Below are positions 14,415-24,515 of a stretch of DNA of 36,623 nt, piece after piece (the stretch's first letter is position 1; the number at the start of each line of letters is the position of its first letter). The DNA is taken from NCBI RefSeq assembly GCF_001428895.1, contig NZ_LMJA01000033.1:237547-274169 (forward strand). The letters run 5' to 3'. Below the pieces are notes generated by a model that was not told the DNA's origin, made no database searches, and saw only the letters and a list, made by a program, of their open reading frames with translations. Source of the DNA: Mycobacterium sp. Root265 (GTDB taxonomy: Bacteria > Actinomycetota > Actinomycetes > Mycobacteriales > Mycobacteriaceae). The translations under genes were made by a program, and so were the position numbers.

Positions 14415-15269
14415 GTGGACTTTGCCTTCAAGACTTCCCCGCAGAACACGACCTGGTCCGACATGCTCGCCATCTGGAAAGCAGCGGACGATATCGACGT
14501 CTTCCAATCCGGCTGGACGTTCGACCACTTCTATCCGATCTTCTCCGATTCCACCGGCCCCTGCCTGGAGGGCTGGACCACGCTCACCGCGTTGGCCCAG
14601 GCCACCGAGCGGCTCCGGGTCGGCGTACTGGTGACCGGTATCCATTACCGGCATCCCGCGGTGCTGGCCAATATGGCCGCCGCACTCGACATCATTTCCA
14701 ACGGTCGCCTCGAGCTCGGGATCGGCGCCGGCTGGAACGAGGAGGAGTCCGGCGCCTATGGCATCGAGCTGGGCACCATCAAGGAGCGTTTCGACCGCTT
14801 CGAGGAGGCCTGTGAGATTCTCAAGGGCCTGCTCAGCCAGGAGACCACCACCTTCGACGGCACGTTCTACCAGCTCAAAGACGCGCGCAACGAGCCGAAG
14901 GGGCCGCAGCAGCCGCACCCGCCGTTCTGCATCGGCGGCAACGGCGAGAAGCGCACCCTGAAGATCACCGCGAAATACGCCGACCACTGGAACTTCGTCG
15001 GAGGTACGCCGGAGGAGTTCGCCCGCAAGCGCGACGTGCTGGCCGCGCACTGCGCCGATATCGGCAGGGACCCGAAGGAGATCACGCTGTCGGCGCACAT
15101 TCGGCTGGGCGAGGATCGCAACTACCGCCGAGTCGTCGAGGATGCGATCGCCCTGGGCGCCGAGGGCTTGGATCTGGCCATCATCTACCTACCGCCGCCG
15201 TATGACACTGCGGTGCTGGAGCCGCTCGCGGAGACGATTCGGGACTCCGGGCTGCTGACCAGCGGCTAG
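14415..15269 (+). CDS. LLM-class F420-dependent oxidoreductase
   Basis: The 284-residue product shows the bacterial luciferase-like TIM barrel: FQSGWTFDHFYPIFSD, TALAQATERLRVGVLVTG, HPAVLANMAAALDIISNGRL, ELGIGAGWNEEESGAYGIEL and the C-terminal HPPFCIGGNGEKRTLKI. It matches the TIGR03560 group of F420-dependent enzymes, abundant in mycobacteria. The substrate is unknown. GTG 14415 (VDFAFKTSPQNTTW) is chosen since the conserved sequence begins there; sequence further upstream is unrelated. There is no strong ribosome site, so a leaderless start is possible. Confidence 0.9.
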   Translation: MDFAFKTSPQNTTWSDMLAIWKAADDIDVFQSGWTFDHFYPIFSDSTGPCLEGWTTLTALAQATERLRVGVLVTGIHYRHPAVLANMAAALDIISNGRLELGIGAGWNEEESGAYGIELGTIKERFDRFEEACEILKGLLSQETTTFDGTFYQLKDARNEPKGPQQPHPPFCIGGNGEKRTLKITAKYADHWNFVGGTPEEFARKRDVLAAHCADIGRDPKEITLSAHIRLGEDRNYRRVVEDAIALGAEGLDLAIIYLPPPYDTAVLEPLAETIRDSGLLTSG

Positions 15270-15651
15270 AACTGACGGTCACGAAATTATTACGATCTGG
15301 CAAACGGGTGTCGCGTAGGTCCTGAATCGGGATCTGCGCGGCGCCCGGGTCGGTCAGTAGCCGAAACGCATTAACTCGTCGGGGGTGATCAGCCGCTCGT
15401 GCTTAGCTGGGAATTCACGGCATCGGACCGGGTGACGGAACCATGACCAGGCGATTCGACTCACTCGGGACCGTGAAATGGGATTGTTGTACACGGTGAG
15501 AACTCCTGCGGTCGGCTAATAGCTGCACCGTGGGGTCACATTACCGCACGACCCCGCCGCAATCATTAGACACCTGTGACGCGGCTAACACCAACCGGCA
15601 CGCCGGTCACAAATCGGATGTTTCTCGTGTGACTGAAGTTGCTGATGTTGC
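15270..15651. other. 382-bp gap between F420 oxidoreductase and gltD
   Basis: Apart from the small ORF at 15354-15494, this lower-GC gap holds one EspR-type heptamer (TGGCAAA, 15297-15303, i.e. TTTGCCA on the minus strand) and no other convincing gene. No strong intrinsic terminator was seen for either flanking convergent gene. Confidence 0.6.
15354..15494 (-). CDS. unannotated 46-residue ORF downstream of gltD
   Basis: A GTG at 15494 opens a 46-codon frame ending in TGA at 15354. A well-placed CAGGAG lies 8 nt upstream. The peptide begins VYNNPISRSRVSRIAWSWFR and ends ERLITPDELMRFGY; it is basic and Trp-rich in its first half and has one Cys. It sits in the same place and orientation as M. 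tuberculosis Rv3857c, a short gene between Rv3856c and gltD, although I cannot verify sequence relatedness. It lies 157 bp after gltD and could be co-transcribed with gltBD or independently expressed. I recognise no family. Confidence 0.55.
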   Translation of the reverse strand: MYNNPISRSRVSRIAWSWFRHPVRCREFPAKHERLITPDELMRFGY

Positions 15652-17118
15652 CTACCGCTGCGGGGCCGCCGACGGCTCGATCGGCCGGGGCAACGCCGAC
15701 TGGCCCATCAGGTAGCGGTCGACACCGGCCGCCGCGGCGCGCCCCTCGGCGATCGCCCACACGATCAACGACTGTCCACGGCCCATGTCGCCGGCGACGA
15801 AGACGCCGGGAACGGTGGTCTGGAAATCCTTGTCGCGGGAGACGTTGCCGCGGTCGGTCAGTTCGACACCCAGGTCGGTCAGCAGACCCTCGCGCTCGGG
15901 GCCCACGAACCCCATCGCCAGGAAGACGATGTCGGCGTCCAGATCGAAGTCCGACCCCTCCACCTTCTCGAACTTGCCGGCCTTCATCTCCACCTCGTGC
16001 ACCTTGAGCGTGGTGACCCGGCCGTCGGAGCCGACGAACTGCTCGGTGTTCACCGAGAACACCCGCTCGCCACCCTCTTCGTGCGCAGAGGCCACCCGGA
16101 ACATCAGCGGGTAGGTCGGCCACGGGGTGGAGTCCGCACGGGTCTCGGGCGGGCGCGGCATGATCTCGAACTGGTGGATGCTGGCGGCGCCCTGACGGTG
16201 CGCGGTGCCCAGGCAGTCTGCGCCGGTGTCACCGCCGCCGATGATGACGACCTTCTTGTCCTTCGCGGTGATGGGCGGCTCGCCGTCGGGACCGGCGACA
16301 TCGTCGCCCTGTTGCAGTTTGTTGGCCCACGGCAGATATTCCATGGCCTGGTGGATACCGTCGAGCTCGCGGCCCGGGATCGGCAGGTCACGCCACGCGG
16401 TCGCACCGCCGGCCAACACCACCGCGTCGAACTCGGCGTCGAGTTGGTCGACGGTGATGTCGACGCCGACGTTGACGCCGGTGCGGAACTGGGTGCCCTC
16501 GGCCGTCATCTGCTCCAGACGACGATCGATGTGGCGCTTCTCCATCTTGAACTCGGGGATGCCGTAGCGCAGCAGGCCGCCGATGCGATCGGCGCGTTCG
16601 AACACCGTCACCGAGTGACCGGCACGGGTCAGCTGCTGGGCGGCAGCCAGGCCTGCGGGCCCGGACCCGACGACGGCGACCTTCTTCATGGTGCGCACCG
16701 TCGGGATCATCGGCTTGACCCAGTCGTTGTCGAAGGCGTGGTCGATGATCTCGACCTCGACCTGCTTGATGGTCACCGCATCCTGGTTGATGCCGAGCAC
16801 GCAGGAGGCCTCACACGGCGCCGGGCACAGCCGCCCGGTGAATTCCGGGAAGTTGTTGGTGGCATGCAGCCGTTCGATGGCGTCGCGCCAGCGGTCCCGG
16901 TACACCAGGTCGTTCCACTCGGGAATCAGGTTCCCCAGCGGACAACCGTTGTGGCAGAACGGGATACCACAATCCATACAGCGGGAGGCCTGGACTTTCA
17001 GGGTCTCGTCGGAGAACTCCTCGTAGACCTCTTTCCAGTCCTGCAGGCGCAGGTCCACCGGCCGCCGGGCCGGGGTCTGCCGGACGGTGTGCTTGAGGAA
17101 GCCGTTCGGATCAGCCAC
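15652..17118 (-). CDS. gltD: glutamate synthase (NADPH) small subunit
   Basis: GTG 17118 gives 488 residues, the same as M. tuberculosis GltD, and overlaps the gltB stop by 8 bp, indicating coupled translation. The N-terminal domain carries the [4Fe-4S] cysteines [14 protein letters not shown] and CPAPCEASC. The FAD fold is [19 protein letters not shown] and the NADPH fold [17 protein letters not shown], with the ending [20 protein letters not shown]. GltD takes electrons from NADPH and passes them to GltB for making glutamate from glutamine and 2-oxoglutarate. A longer start at 17148 overlaps gltB by 38 bp and is less likely. Confidence 0.97.
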   Translation of the reverse strand: MADPNGFLKHTVRQTPARRPVDLRLQDWKEVYEEFSDETLKVQASRCMDCGIPFCHNGCPLGNLIPEWNDLVYRDRWRDAIERLHATNNFPEFTGRLCPAPCEASCVLGINQDAVTIKQVEVEIIDHAFDNDWVKPMIPTVRTMKKVAVVGSGPAGLAAAQQLTRAGHSVTVFERADRIGGLLRYGIPEFKMEKRHIDRRLEQMTAEGTQFRTGVNVGVDITVDQLDAEFDAVVLAGGATAWRDLPIPGRELDGIHQAMEYLPWANKLQQGDDVAGPDGEPPITAKDKKVVIIGGGDTGADCLGTAHRQGAASIHQFEIMPRPPETRADSTPWPTYPLMFRVASAHEEGGERVFSVNTEQFVGSDGRVTTLKVHEVEMKAGKFEKVEGSDFDLDADIVFLAMGFVGPEREGLLTDLGVELTDRGNVSRDKDFQTTVPGVFVAGDMGRGQSLIVWAIAEGRAAAAGVDRYLMGQSALPRPIEPSAAPQR

Positions 17119-20100
17119 GAGCGGCCGCCATGATCGCTTCGCCGACATCCTGCCCGGCGGCCTCGGCCTCCGAGATCGCCAGCAGCACCTTCTTGAAGTC
17201 GCGTGGCATCACCTTCACGAAGTGCGCCTGCTGTGCCGTCCAATCCGCCAGGATCCGTTGGCCCACCGCAGAATCGGTGGCGTCGACATGTGCCACGATC
17301 AATTCCTGCAACCCTTCGAGGTCATCGTCGTCCAGTGCGTCAAGATCGACCATCTCTCCGTTGATGTTGCCCGGCAACTTCTTCTCCGGGTCATACACAT
17401 AGGCGACACCGCCGGACATTCCCGCCGCGAAGTTACGGCCGGTCTGGCCGAGGATCACCACCCGCCCGCCGGTCATGTACTCGCAGCCGTGGTCACCCAC
17501 GCCCTCGACCACCGCGTGCGCGCCGGAGTTGCGGACCGCGAACCGTTCGCCGACCACACCGCGCAGGTAGGCCTGGCCGCTGGTGGCGCCGAACAGGATG
17601 ACGTTGCCGCCGATGATGTTGTCTTCCGCGACATAGTCGTTCGGGGCCTTGTCCGACGGGCGCACCACGATGCGGCCGCCGGAAAGTCCCTTCCCCACAT
17701 AATCGTTGGCATCGCCATACACCCGCAGCGTGATACCGCGCGGCACGAATGCGCCAAAGCTGTTCCCCGCCGACCCCTCGAAGGTGATGTCGATGGTGCC
17801 GTCCGGAAGCCCTTGGCCCCCATAGGCCTTGGTGACCTCGTGGCCCAGCATCGTTCCCACGGTGCGGTTCACGTTGGCGATCTTGGTGGTGAATCGCACC
17901 GGGGTGCCGGAATCCAGCGCCTCGCGGCACTGCACGATCAGCTGCTGGTCCAGCGCCTTGTCGAGGCCGTGATCCTGACGCGAGCTGCAGTACAGATCCT
18001 GGTTCATGAACGCCGACTCGGGCTCGTGCAGCACCGGGGCCAGGTCCAGCTTGTGCGCCTTCCAGTGCTCGGCGGCCTGGGTGGTGTCCAACGCGCCCAC
18101 CTGTCCGACCATCTCGTTGATGGTGCGGAAGCCCAACTGCGCCATCAGTTCCCGGACTTCCTCCGCGATGAACAGGAAGAAGTTCTCCACGAACTCGGGC
18201 TTGCCGTTGAACCGCTCGCGCAGCACCGGATTCTGGGTGGCCACACCCACCGGGCAGGTGTCGAGGTGACAGACCCGCATCATGATGCAGCCCGACACCA
18301 CCAACGGCGCGGTGGCGAAACCGAATTCCTCACCACCGAGCAGGGCGGCGACCACCACGTCACGACCGGTCTTGAGCTGTCCGTCGACCTGCACCACGAT
18401 GCGGTCGCGAAGCCCGTTGAGCAGCAGCGTCTGCTGCGTCTCGGCGAGACCGAGCTCCCAGGGGGCGCCGGCATGCTTCTGCGAGGTGAGCGGGGTGGCA
18501 CCGGTACCGCCGTCGTGCCCGGAGATGAGCACCACATCGGCGTGCGCCTTGGAGACACCCGCGGCGACGGTGCCGACGCCGTTCTCGCTCACCAACTTCA
18601 CGTGGATACGCGCGGCCGGGTTGGCGTTCTTCAGGTCGTGGATCAGCTGCGCCAGATCCTCGATCGAGTAGATGTCGTGGTGCGGCGGCGGTGAGATCAG
18701 GCCGACACCGGGCGTCGAGTGACGGACCTCGGCGACCCACGGGTACACCTTGTGCCCCGGAAGCTGACCGCCCTCACCGGGTTTGGCGCCCTGGGCCATC
18801 TTGATCTGGATATCGGTGCAGTTCGACAGGTAGTGGCTGGTCACGCCGAAACGGCCGGAGGCCACCTGCTTGATGGCGCTGCGGCGCCAGTCGCCGTTCT
18901 CGTCGGGCTCGAAGCGGTCGACGCTTTCGCCGCCCTCACCGGAGTTGGACCGGCCGCCGAGCCGGTTCATGGCGATGGCCAGCGTCTCGTGCGCCTCGGC
19001 GGAGATGGAGCCGTAGCTCATCGCGCCGGTGGAGAAGCGCTTGACGATCTCGGTGGCAGGTTCGACCTCGTCGATCGGAACAGACTCGCGCTCTTTGAAC
19101 TTCAGCAGGCCGCGAAGTGAGGCCATCCGGGCACTCTGGTCGTCGATCAGCTTGGTGTACTCCTTGAAGACCGAGTACTGCCCGGTCCGGGTGGAGTGCT
19201 GCAGCTTGAACACGGTGTCCGGGTTGAACAGGTGGTACTCGCCCTCGCGGCGCCACTGGTACTCCCCGCCCACCTCGAGCTCGCGGTGCGCCCACTCGTC
19301 GGGGCGGTCCAGGTAGGCCAGCTCGTGGCGGGCCGCGACGTCGGCGGCGATGTCGTCCAGGTCGATTCCGCCGGTGGGGCAGTGCAATCCGGAGAAGTAC
19401 TCGTCCAGCACCCGCTGGTTGATCCCGATGGCCTGGAACAGCTGGGCGCCGGTGTAGGACGCCAGCGTCGAGATGCCCATCTTGGACATCACCTTCAACA
19501 CGCCCTTGCCTGCGGCCTTGACGAAGTTGGCCTTGGCCTGGTCGCTGGACAGCCCGGTGATGACGCCACGGTCGATCATGTCGTCGATCGACTCGAAGGC
19601 CATGTACGGGTTGATCGCCGCCGCGCCGAAGCCGCACAGCATCGCCATGTGGTGCACTTCGCGGGCGTCGCCGGACTCGACCACGAGGCCGACCTGGGTG
19701 CGGGTGCGCTCACGGACCAGGTGATGGTGCACCGCGGCCACCGAGAGCAGCGACGGGATGGGCGCCAGCCACTCGTTGGACTCGCGGTCGCTGAGCACGA
19801 TGATGCGGGCGCCGTTGCGGATCGCCTGCGAGACCTTGGTGCGGACGTCCTCCAGCGCACGGCGCAGTCCGGCACCGCCGTCGGCCACCGGGTACAGGCA
19901 GCTGACGACAGCAGCCCGCATACCGTGCTTGCGGCCGCGGATCTCGTGGTCGGGATCCACGTCGATGAGCTTGGACAGGTCGGCGTTGCGCAGGATCGGC
20001 TGTGGCAGCACGATCTGGCGGCACGAGTTCTCGTCCGGGTTGAGCAGGTCGCCCTCGGGGCCGACCGTGCCCTGCAGGCTGGTCACCACCTCTTCACGGA

Positions 20101-21685
20101 TGGCGTCCAGCGGCGGGTTGGTCACCTGGGCGAACAACTGCTGGAAGTAGTCGTAGAGCATCCGCGGCCGCTGGGACAGCACGGCGATCGGGGTGTCGGT
20201 GCCCATCGAGCCCAGCGCCTCGGCGCCGGTGCGGGCCATCGGCGCCACCAGCAGGTTCAGTTCCTCGTAGGTGTAACCGAACGCCTGTTGCCGCATGACC
20301 ACCCGGTGGTGAGGCATCTTGACGTACTTGCCCTGCGGCAGCTCGTCGACGTGGAACAGCCCGCCGTCCAGCCACTCCTGATAGGGGTGCTCGGCGGCCA
20401 GCTGCGCCTTGATCTCCTCGTCGGCCACGATGCGGCCCTGCGCGGTGTCCACCAGGAACATCCGGCCGGGCTGCAGACGGATCTTCTTGACGACCGTGGA
20501 CGGGTCCAGGTCCAGCACGCCGGCCTCGGAGGCCATGACGACGAGTCCGTCGCTGGTGACCCACACGCGCGACGGGCGCAGGCCGTTGCGGTCGAGCACG
20601 GCGCCCACCACGGTGCCGTCGGTGAAGCACACCGACGCCGGTCCGTCCCAGGGCTCCATCAACGAGCCGTGGTACTGGTAGAACGCCCGCAGTGCGGGGT
20701 CCATCTCCTCGTTGCGCTCCCAGGCCTCCGGGATCATCATCAGCACCGAGTGGGCGATGCTGCGGCCACCGAGGTGCAGGAGTTCGAGGACCTCGTCGAA
20801 CCGCGCGGTGTCGGAGGCTCCGGGGGTACAGACCGGGAAGATCTTGTTCAGGTCGTTGTGGTAGCCGAACACGTCGGTGTGGATGAGCGCCTCGCGGGCC
20901 TTCATCCAGTTCTCGTTGCCGGTGACCGTGTTGATCTCGCCGTTGTGTGCCACCCGGCGGAACGGGTGCGCCAGCGGCCAGGACGGGAAGGTGTTCGTCG
21001 AGAACCGCGAGTGCACGATGCCGAGCGCGCTGGTCAGCCGATCATCCTGCAGATCGAGGTAGAACGCCCGCAGCTGCGGGGTGGTCAGCATCCCCTTGAA
21101 CACGAAGGTCTGACCGGAAAGGCTTGGGAAGTAGACGGTTTCACGTCCCGGTCCGTCCTGGCCCGGGCCCTTGGTGCCCAGTTCGTGCTCGGCACGCTTG
21201 CGGATCACGAAGGCGCGGCGCTCCAGGTCCATGCCGGAGGCACCGGCGATGAACACCTGACGCAGGGTCGGCATCGCGTCGCGGGCCAGCGCACCCAGGG
21301 AGGAGTCGTCGTGCGGGACGTCGCGCCACCCGAGCAGCTGCAGCCCCTCGGCTTCGACGATCTTGGCAACCGCCTCGCACGCCAGCGTGGCGTCGCGAGC
21401 GGACTGCGGCAGGAATGCGATACCGGTGGCGTAGCTGCCCTCCTCGGGCAACTCGAAGTCGACCACTGCGCGCAGGAACGCGTCGGGCACCTGCAGCAGG
21501 ATGCCCGCACCGTCACCGGTGTTGGGCTCCGCGCCGGCGGCACCGCGGTGCTCCAGGTTCAGCAGTGCGGTGATCGCCTTGTCGACGATGTCGCGGCTGC
21601 GACGGCCGTGGATATCGGCAACCATCGCCACACCGCATGAGTCGTGCTCGTATGCGGGGTTGTACAGACCCTGCTTGGCCGTCAT
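17111..21685 (-). CDS. gltB: glutamate synthase (NADPH) large subunit
   Basis: The 1524-residue protein begins [18 protein letters not shown]; Cys17 becomes the N-terminal nucleophile of the glutaminase domain after removal of a 16-residue propeptide. The amidotransferase domain (about 17-430), central domain, FMN-binding synthase domain ([23 protein letters not shown] segments, [32 protein letters not shown]) and Cys cluster [13 protein letters not shown] for the [3Fe-4S] centre follow in order. The C-terminal beta-helix has GxxGxxG repeats ([17 protein letters not shown]). It makes two glutamates per cycle with GltD. ATG 21685 starts just before the conserved propeptide; GTG 21727 would add 14 residues. 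Confidence 0.97.
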   Translation of the reverse strand: MTAKQGLYNPAYEHDSCGVAMVADIHGRRSRDIVDKAITALLNLEHRGAAGAEPNTGDGAGILLQVPDAFLRAVVDFELPEEGSYATGIAFLPQSARDATLACEAVAKIVEAEGLQLLGWRDVPHDDSSLGALARDAMPTLRQVFIAGASGMDLERRAFVIRKRAEHELGTKGPGQDGPGRETVYFPSLSGQTFVFKGMLTTPQLRAFYLDLQDDRLTSALGIVHSRFSTNTFPSWPLAHPFRRVAHNGEINTVTGNENWMKAREALIHTDVFGYHNDLNKIFPVCTPGASDTARFDEVLELLHLGGRSIAHSVLMMIPEAWERNEEMDPALRAFYQYHGSLMEPWDGPASVCFTDGTVVGAVLDRNGLRPSRVWVTSDGLVVMASEAGVLDLDPSTVVKKIRLQPGRMFLVDTAQGRIVADEEIKAQLAAEHPYQEWLDGGLFHVDELPQGKYVKMPHHRVVMRQQAFGYTYEELNLLVAPMARTGAEALGSMGTDTPIAVLSQRPRMLYDYFQQLFAQVTNPPLDAIREEVVTSLQGTVGPEGDLLNPDENSCRQIVLPQPILRNADLSKLIDVDPDHEIRGRKHGMRAAVVSCLYPVADGGAGLRRALEDVRTKVSQAIRNGARIIVLSDRESNEWLAPIPSLLSVAAVHHHLVRERTRTQVGLVVESGDAREVHHMAMLCGFGAAAINPYMAFESIDDMIDRGVITGLSSDQAKANFVKAAGKGVLKVMSKMGISTLASYTGAQLFQAIGINQRVLDEYFSGLHCPTGGIDLDDIAADVAARHELAYLDRPDEWAHRELEVGGEYQWRREGEYHLFNPDTVFKLQHSTRTGQYSVFKEYTKLIDDQSARMASLRGLLKFKERESVPIDEVEPATEIVKRFSTGAMSYGSISAEAHETLAIAMNRLGGRSNSGEGGESVDRFEPDENGDWRRSAIKQVASGRFGVTSHYLSNCTDIQIKMAQGAKPGEGGQLPGHKVYPWVAEVRHSTPGVGLISPPPHHDIYSIEDLAQLIHDLKNANPAARIHVKLVSENGVGTVAAGVSKAHADVVLISGHDGGTGATPLTSQKHAGAPWELGLAETQQTLLLNGLRDRIVVQVDGQLKTGRDVVVAALLGGEEFGFATAPLVVSGCIMMRVCHLDTCPVGVATQNPVLRERFNGKPEFVENFFLFIAEEVRELMAQLGFRTINEMVGQVGALDTTQAAEHWKAHKLDLAPVLHEPESAFMNQDLYCSSRQDHGLDKALDQQLIVQCREALDSGTPVRFTTKIANVNRTVGTMLGHEVTKAYGGQGLPDGTIDITFEGSAGNSFGAFVPRGITLRVYGDANDYVGKGLSGGRIVVRPSDKAPNDYVAEDNIIGGNVILFGATSGQAYLRGVVGERFAVRNSGAHAVVEGVGDHGCEYMTGGRVVILGQTGRNFAAGMSGGVAYVYDPEKKLPGNINGEMVDLDALDDDDLEGLQELIVAHVDATDSAVGQRILADWTAQQAHFVKVMPRDFKKVLLAISEAEAAGQDVGEAIMAAARG

Positions 21686-22180
21686 TCCCACCTGACCCTT
21701 TACTCTCAGAGCCTGCGCGCTGCTCACGTACTGCCGGCTGTCACCAGCGGCATCCGGTGGTCACCGGCTGGGCGGTCGCGGTGCCTTCGTGCAGCACTGA
21801 ACGTCGGTTTTGACCCGCTCGCCACAAGTGGACAAAACGATATGACAAACACCGGGTGACGTGCCAACTTAGTCAGACCTAAGTAGCTGGCTGTCGGCGC
21901 CGTCGCGACCACGCAGGCCGAGCCGGGCCGGAATCGGCAATACCCTTGGCGGCGAGGGTTTTTCGGGCTCGATACCGTCCAACGGCTCACCACCGCCCCG
22001 CCGGCCATAATCGAGACCCTCGTCACACCCGTTTGCTGTCCCTTGATTCGGTAATCAGCCAACTGGTAATACGAATAATCGACTGTTTGCTGAAAGCCTA
22101 GCCAGATTCTTAGAGATGTTCCTTTTTCCACGTTAAATACCCCGCGGGGGTACACGCCCGCGGCAACGGCACGAAGCTGG
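21686..22180. promoter_or_regulatory. divergent regulatory region between gltB and the hotdog gene
   Basis: This 495-bp, lower-GC gap holds no plausible gene but several ordered signals. Perfect palindrome CCGGTG-GT-CACCGG (21753-21766) lies 68 bp upstream of gltB. Inverted repeat ACTTAG-N6-CTAAGT is at 21867-21884. Two EspR-type heptamers TTTGCTG lie at 22032-22038 and 22086-22092, 54 bp apart, and a CsoR/RicR-type box is at 22138-22152. The first two are candidate gltBD operators; no known nitrogen-regulator site was recognised. Confidence 0.5.
22138..22152 (+). promoter_or_regulatory. CsoR/RicR-type copper operator (TACCC-N5-GGGTA)
   Basis: TACCC-CGCGG-GGGTA is a perfect inverted repeat matching the TACCC-N5-GGGTA operator described for the mycobacterial copper repressor RicR and CsoR relatives. 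It overlaps a TTAAATA -10-like sequence (22133-22139) and lies 28 bp before the start codon of the hotdog gene at 22181. No CsoR-family gene is in the window, so a regulator would act from elsewhere. Confidence 0.5.
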
Positions 22181-22996
22181 ATGACGATGGCATATCCGCT
22201 GACCACCCCACCCGGCCGCTTCGGCATCACCAATGTCGAGACCGGACCCACCCAGTACGCCGCCAGCATGGCACTGGACGGCTTGCTGAACCCGTTCACA
22301 GGTTCGGCTTCCTTGGGGCCGCTGGCAGTCCTCGTCGACCACATCGCCGGCTTCGCCAACCACGATCGTCGCCCCGAGGGTCACTGGACGGTCTCCAGCG
22401 AGCTCGCCATGGAATTCGCGCCCGGCGCCCAGGCGACCATCGCCGAGGACCCTGCGGAGCCCGTGCTGGCCGTCAGCAGGCCGGTGGGCGCTGCGGGCGC
22501 CACCTCACTGTCGGAGTGCACGCTGACCCACCGGGGCACCGAAATCGGCCTCGCCACGGTGCGCACGTTCTACATCACCGCCGCCGTGCACGTGCCCGGC
22601 GCGTTCGAGGAGCCCTCCGAGCCGGTCGAATCACTGCCGACCGGACTCGCCGAACTGATGGCCGTCGAGATCGCCGAAACCGGCGGCAGCGGCGTCGTGC
22701 TGCAACAGCGCGCGCATTCCGCGATCAACAACACCCTGGGTGCCGTGCACGGCGGAGTGGCCGCCGCCGGGCTGGAATTGGTGGGCTCGGCCGCGCTGAA
22801 CATCGATCGCGCCGACACGCCGCTGCTCACCGCGTCGCTGCGGATCAATTATCTGCGGCGCCTCATCGGCGGGGGTAGCTCGCACTACACCGCGACGGCT
22901 CTGCATGCGGGACGCAGCAGCGGCGTGGCCGAGGCCAAGGGCATCGGCGATGACGGGAAGGTGGCGTTGACCGCCCGGTTGACTGCCTACCGTTGA
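22181..22996 (+). CDS. double-hotdog PaaI-family thioesterase
   Basis: The 271-residue protein has two hotdog-fold halves: the first with LGPLAVLVDHIAGFANH (Asp/His helix), the second with SAINNTLGAVHGGVAAAGLE, the classic PaaI HGG active-site helix. A hydrolase for acyl-CoA thioesters is the likely role; the substrate is unknown. ATG 22181 and ATG 22187 are both possible; the ribosome site is weak (GAAGC). The gene has its own promoter region with a copper-type operator and is followed by a clear terminator, so it is a single-gene unit. Confidence 0.85.
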   Translation: MTMAYPLTTPPGRFGITNVETGPTQYAASMALDGLLNPFTGSASLGPLAVLVDHIAGFANHDRRPEGHWTVSSELAMEFAPGAQATIAEDPAEPVLAVSRPVGAAGATSLSECTLTHRGTEIGLATVRTFYITAAVHVPGAFEEPSEPVESLPTGLAELMAVEIAETGGSGVVLQQRAHSAINNTLGAVHGGVAAAGLELVGSAALNIDRADTPLLTASLRINYLRRLIGGGSSHYTATALHAGRSSGVAEAKGIGDDGKVALTARLTAYR

Positions 22997-23006
22997 CAAC
23001 TTCTGC

Positions 23007-23045
23007 GTCACCGTACGGCCAAGGTTCGGTGACAAGATTTTTGAC
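23007..23045 (+). terminator. intrinsic terminator after the hotdog gene
   Basis: GTCACCG (23007-23013) pairs with CGGTGAC (23027-23033) and is followed by AAGATTTTTG. A second perfect hairpin CGGCCT-TTCC-AGGCCG follows at 23045-23060. Together they separate the hotdog gene from aqpZ. Confidence 0.65.
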
Positions 23046-23114
23046 GGCCTTTCCAGGCCGGTGAATCGTGCGACTCTCAGCTGGTAAGCACTGCTTCCGG
23101 CGAAGGGTAGCACC

Positions 23115-23888
23115 ATGACCAAGCCCACAATGGCGCACCGGTTGGCCGCCGAATTCATCGGCACCTTCTGGCTCGTGCTCGGCGGCTGCGGCAGCGCAGT
23201 GTTCGCCGCGAAGTTCCTGTCCGGCGACGGTGTCTCGCTGGGAATCGGATTCCTCGGCGTCTCACTGGCTTTCGGCCTGACGGTACTCACCGGCGTGTAC
23301 GCCTTCGGCACCATATCCGGCGGCCACTTCAATCCCGCCGTGACGCTCGGTGCCGCGCTGGCCAAACGGGTGGAGTGGTCCGCCGTCGTGCCGTACTGGG
23401 TCACCCAGGTGATCGGCGGGTTCGTCGCCGGCGCCGTCATCTACGTGATAGCCGGCGGTAAAGAGGGCTGGACGGCCACCGGGAACATGGCCGCCAACGG
23501 ATTCGGCGACCACTCCCCCGGCGGCTACTCGCTGGTGGCGGTGCTCATCGCCGAGATCGTGCTCACCTTCATCTTCCTGCTGGTGATCCTCGGTTCGACC
23601 GACGACCGGGCGCCGAAAGGCTTCGCGGGCTTGTCAATCGGGCTGACGCTGACGCTGATCCACCTGATCTCGATCCCGATCTCGAACACCTCGGTCAACC
23701 CGGCCAGATCGACCGGTGTCGCATTCTTCAACGGCGACGGCGCACCGAGCCAGCTGTGGCTGTTCTGGGTTGCCCCGCTGGTCGGTGCCGCCATCGCCGG
23801 TGTCGCCTACCCGTTGTTGTTCGGGGTGGCAGAGGAGCTCGCCGAACGCCCGGTCCGCGACGATGCGCTGGAAGCGCGCACGGACTGA
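23115..23888 (+). CDS. aqpZ: aquaporin Z, water channel
   Basis: The 257-residue membrane protein has six spans and the two pore loops with NPA motifs, [11 protein letters not shown] and [14 protein letters not shown]. The opening [20 protein letters not shown] and residues typical of water-selective AqpZ (His in [13 protein letters not shown]-adjacent helix region, Arg after the second NPA) support AqpZ rather than a glycerol channel. GAAGGG lies about 7 nt before ATG 23115. It is convergent with dps, only one base apart. Confidence 0.95.
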   Translation: MTKPTMAHRLAAEFIGTFWLVLGGCGSAVFAAKFLSGDGVSLGIGFLGVSLAFGLTVLTGVYAFGTISGGHFNPAVTLGAALAKRVEWSAVVPYWVTQVIGGFVAGAVIYVIAGGKEGWTATGNMAANGFGDHSPGGYSLVAVLIAEIVLTFIFLLVILGSTDDRAPKGFAGLSIGLTLTLIHLISIPISNTSVNPARSTGVAFFNGDGAPSQLWLFWVAPLVGAAIAGVAYPLLFGVAEELAERPVRDDALEARTD

Positions 23889-23889
23889 G

Positions 23890-24432
23890 CTACTTGCGGG
23901 CCTTGCCGGCCGCGCCCTTCTCGGTCTTCTTGCCCTCGTGGGCCAACTGGCCGCCTGAGCTCTCCAGATGCGCACGGACGAACCATTGGAACTTCTCCAG
24001 CTCGCCGCTGTGCCCGATGAGCAGATCCTGTGAGACCAGGTCGATGTCGTCGAGGCGTTCGATGTTCTTGCGGGTGTCCTCGATGATGCCGGTGTACACG
24101 AGATCGAGCGCGGCCAGATGCGCCTGCACGTTGTCGCGGTTCACCGAGTAGTCGTCCCAGGTGCGGTCGTTGATGATCGCGCCCGGGGTGCCCAGCGGAG
24201 AAGCTCCCAGCGCCGCAATGCGTTCGGCGACCTCGTCGGCGTATCCGCGCACCAACTCAACCTGGGGGTCGATCATCTCGTGCACACCGATGAAATTGGG
24301 TCCGACGACGTTCCAGTGCACGTGCTTGAGCGTCAGGTGCAGGTCGTTGTAGCGACTCAGCTGCTTCTGCAGCAGCTCGGCCACCTCGGCACCTTGCTTG
24401 TCGGAAAGCCCCGGAACGGTGAACGTGGTCAT
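23890..24432 (-). CDS. dps: Dps, DNA-binding ferritin of starved cells
   Basis: The 180-residue product closely resembles M. smegmatis Dps1: SRYNDLHLTLKHVHWNVVGP and FIGVHEMIDPQVELVRGYAD supply the inter-subunit ferroxidase His, Asp and Glu. The C-terminal tail ends in a Lys-rich segment (EGKKTEKGAAGKARK), the DNA-binding part in mycobacterial Dps. It forms dodecamers, stores iron and shields DNA from peroxide. GAAGGAG sits 5-6 nt upstream of the ATG. Many mycobacteria, including M. tuberculosis, lack dps, so it marks a rapid-grower type genome. Confidence 0.95.
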   Translation of the reverse strand: MTTFTVPGLSDKQGAEVAELLQKQLSRYNDLHLTLKHVHWNVVGPNFIGVHEMIDPQVELVRGYADEVAERIAALGASPLGTPGAIINDRTWDDYSVNRDNVQAHLAALDLVYTGIIEDTRKNIERLDDIDLVSQDLLIGHSGELEKFQWFVRAHLESSGGQLAHEGKKTEKGAAGKARK

Positions 24433-24481
24433 GGTGTCTCCTTCGTATCGGCGTCATTGCGTCGTCTGGCTCCCCCGACGC

Positions 24482-24507
24482 ATACCCAACGCGCCTGATC
24501 GATAATC
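24482..24507 (-). promoter_or_regulatory. SigF-like promoter for dps
   Basis: On the minus strand GATT (24507-24504), a 16-bp spacer and GGGTAT (24487-24482) resemble the mycobacterial SigF promoter GTTT-N15-17-GGGTAT with one mismatch in the -35. It lies 50 bp before the dps start codon. SigF control of dps is known in M. smegmatis; here it is inferred from the match. Confidence 0.55.
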
Positions 24508-24515
24508 AATTCAGG

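Noticed and set aside
17087-18694. 535-codon plus-strand frame opposite gltB/gltD
   Set aside because: Composition is typical of antisense GC-rich DNA; no start signal or motif.
19196-21640. Very long open frame on the plus strand opposite gltB (about 814 codons)
   Set aside because: It mirrors gltB codons in a high-GC sequence, is rich in His/Arg/Gln/Gly with no domain, and gltB is beyond doubt.
21867-21884. Iron box (IdeR site)
   Set aside because: The outer TTAG/CTAA resemble IdeR half-sites but the total length and centre do not fit the 19-bp consensus.
21724-22359. 211-codon minus-strand frame in the gltB upstream gap
   Set aside because: It crosses palindromes and promoter-like DNA, ends antisense to the hotdog gene, and has no protein-like pattern or ribosome site.
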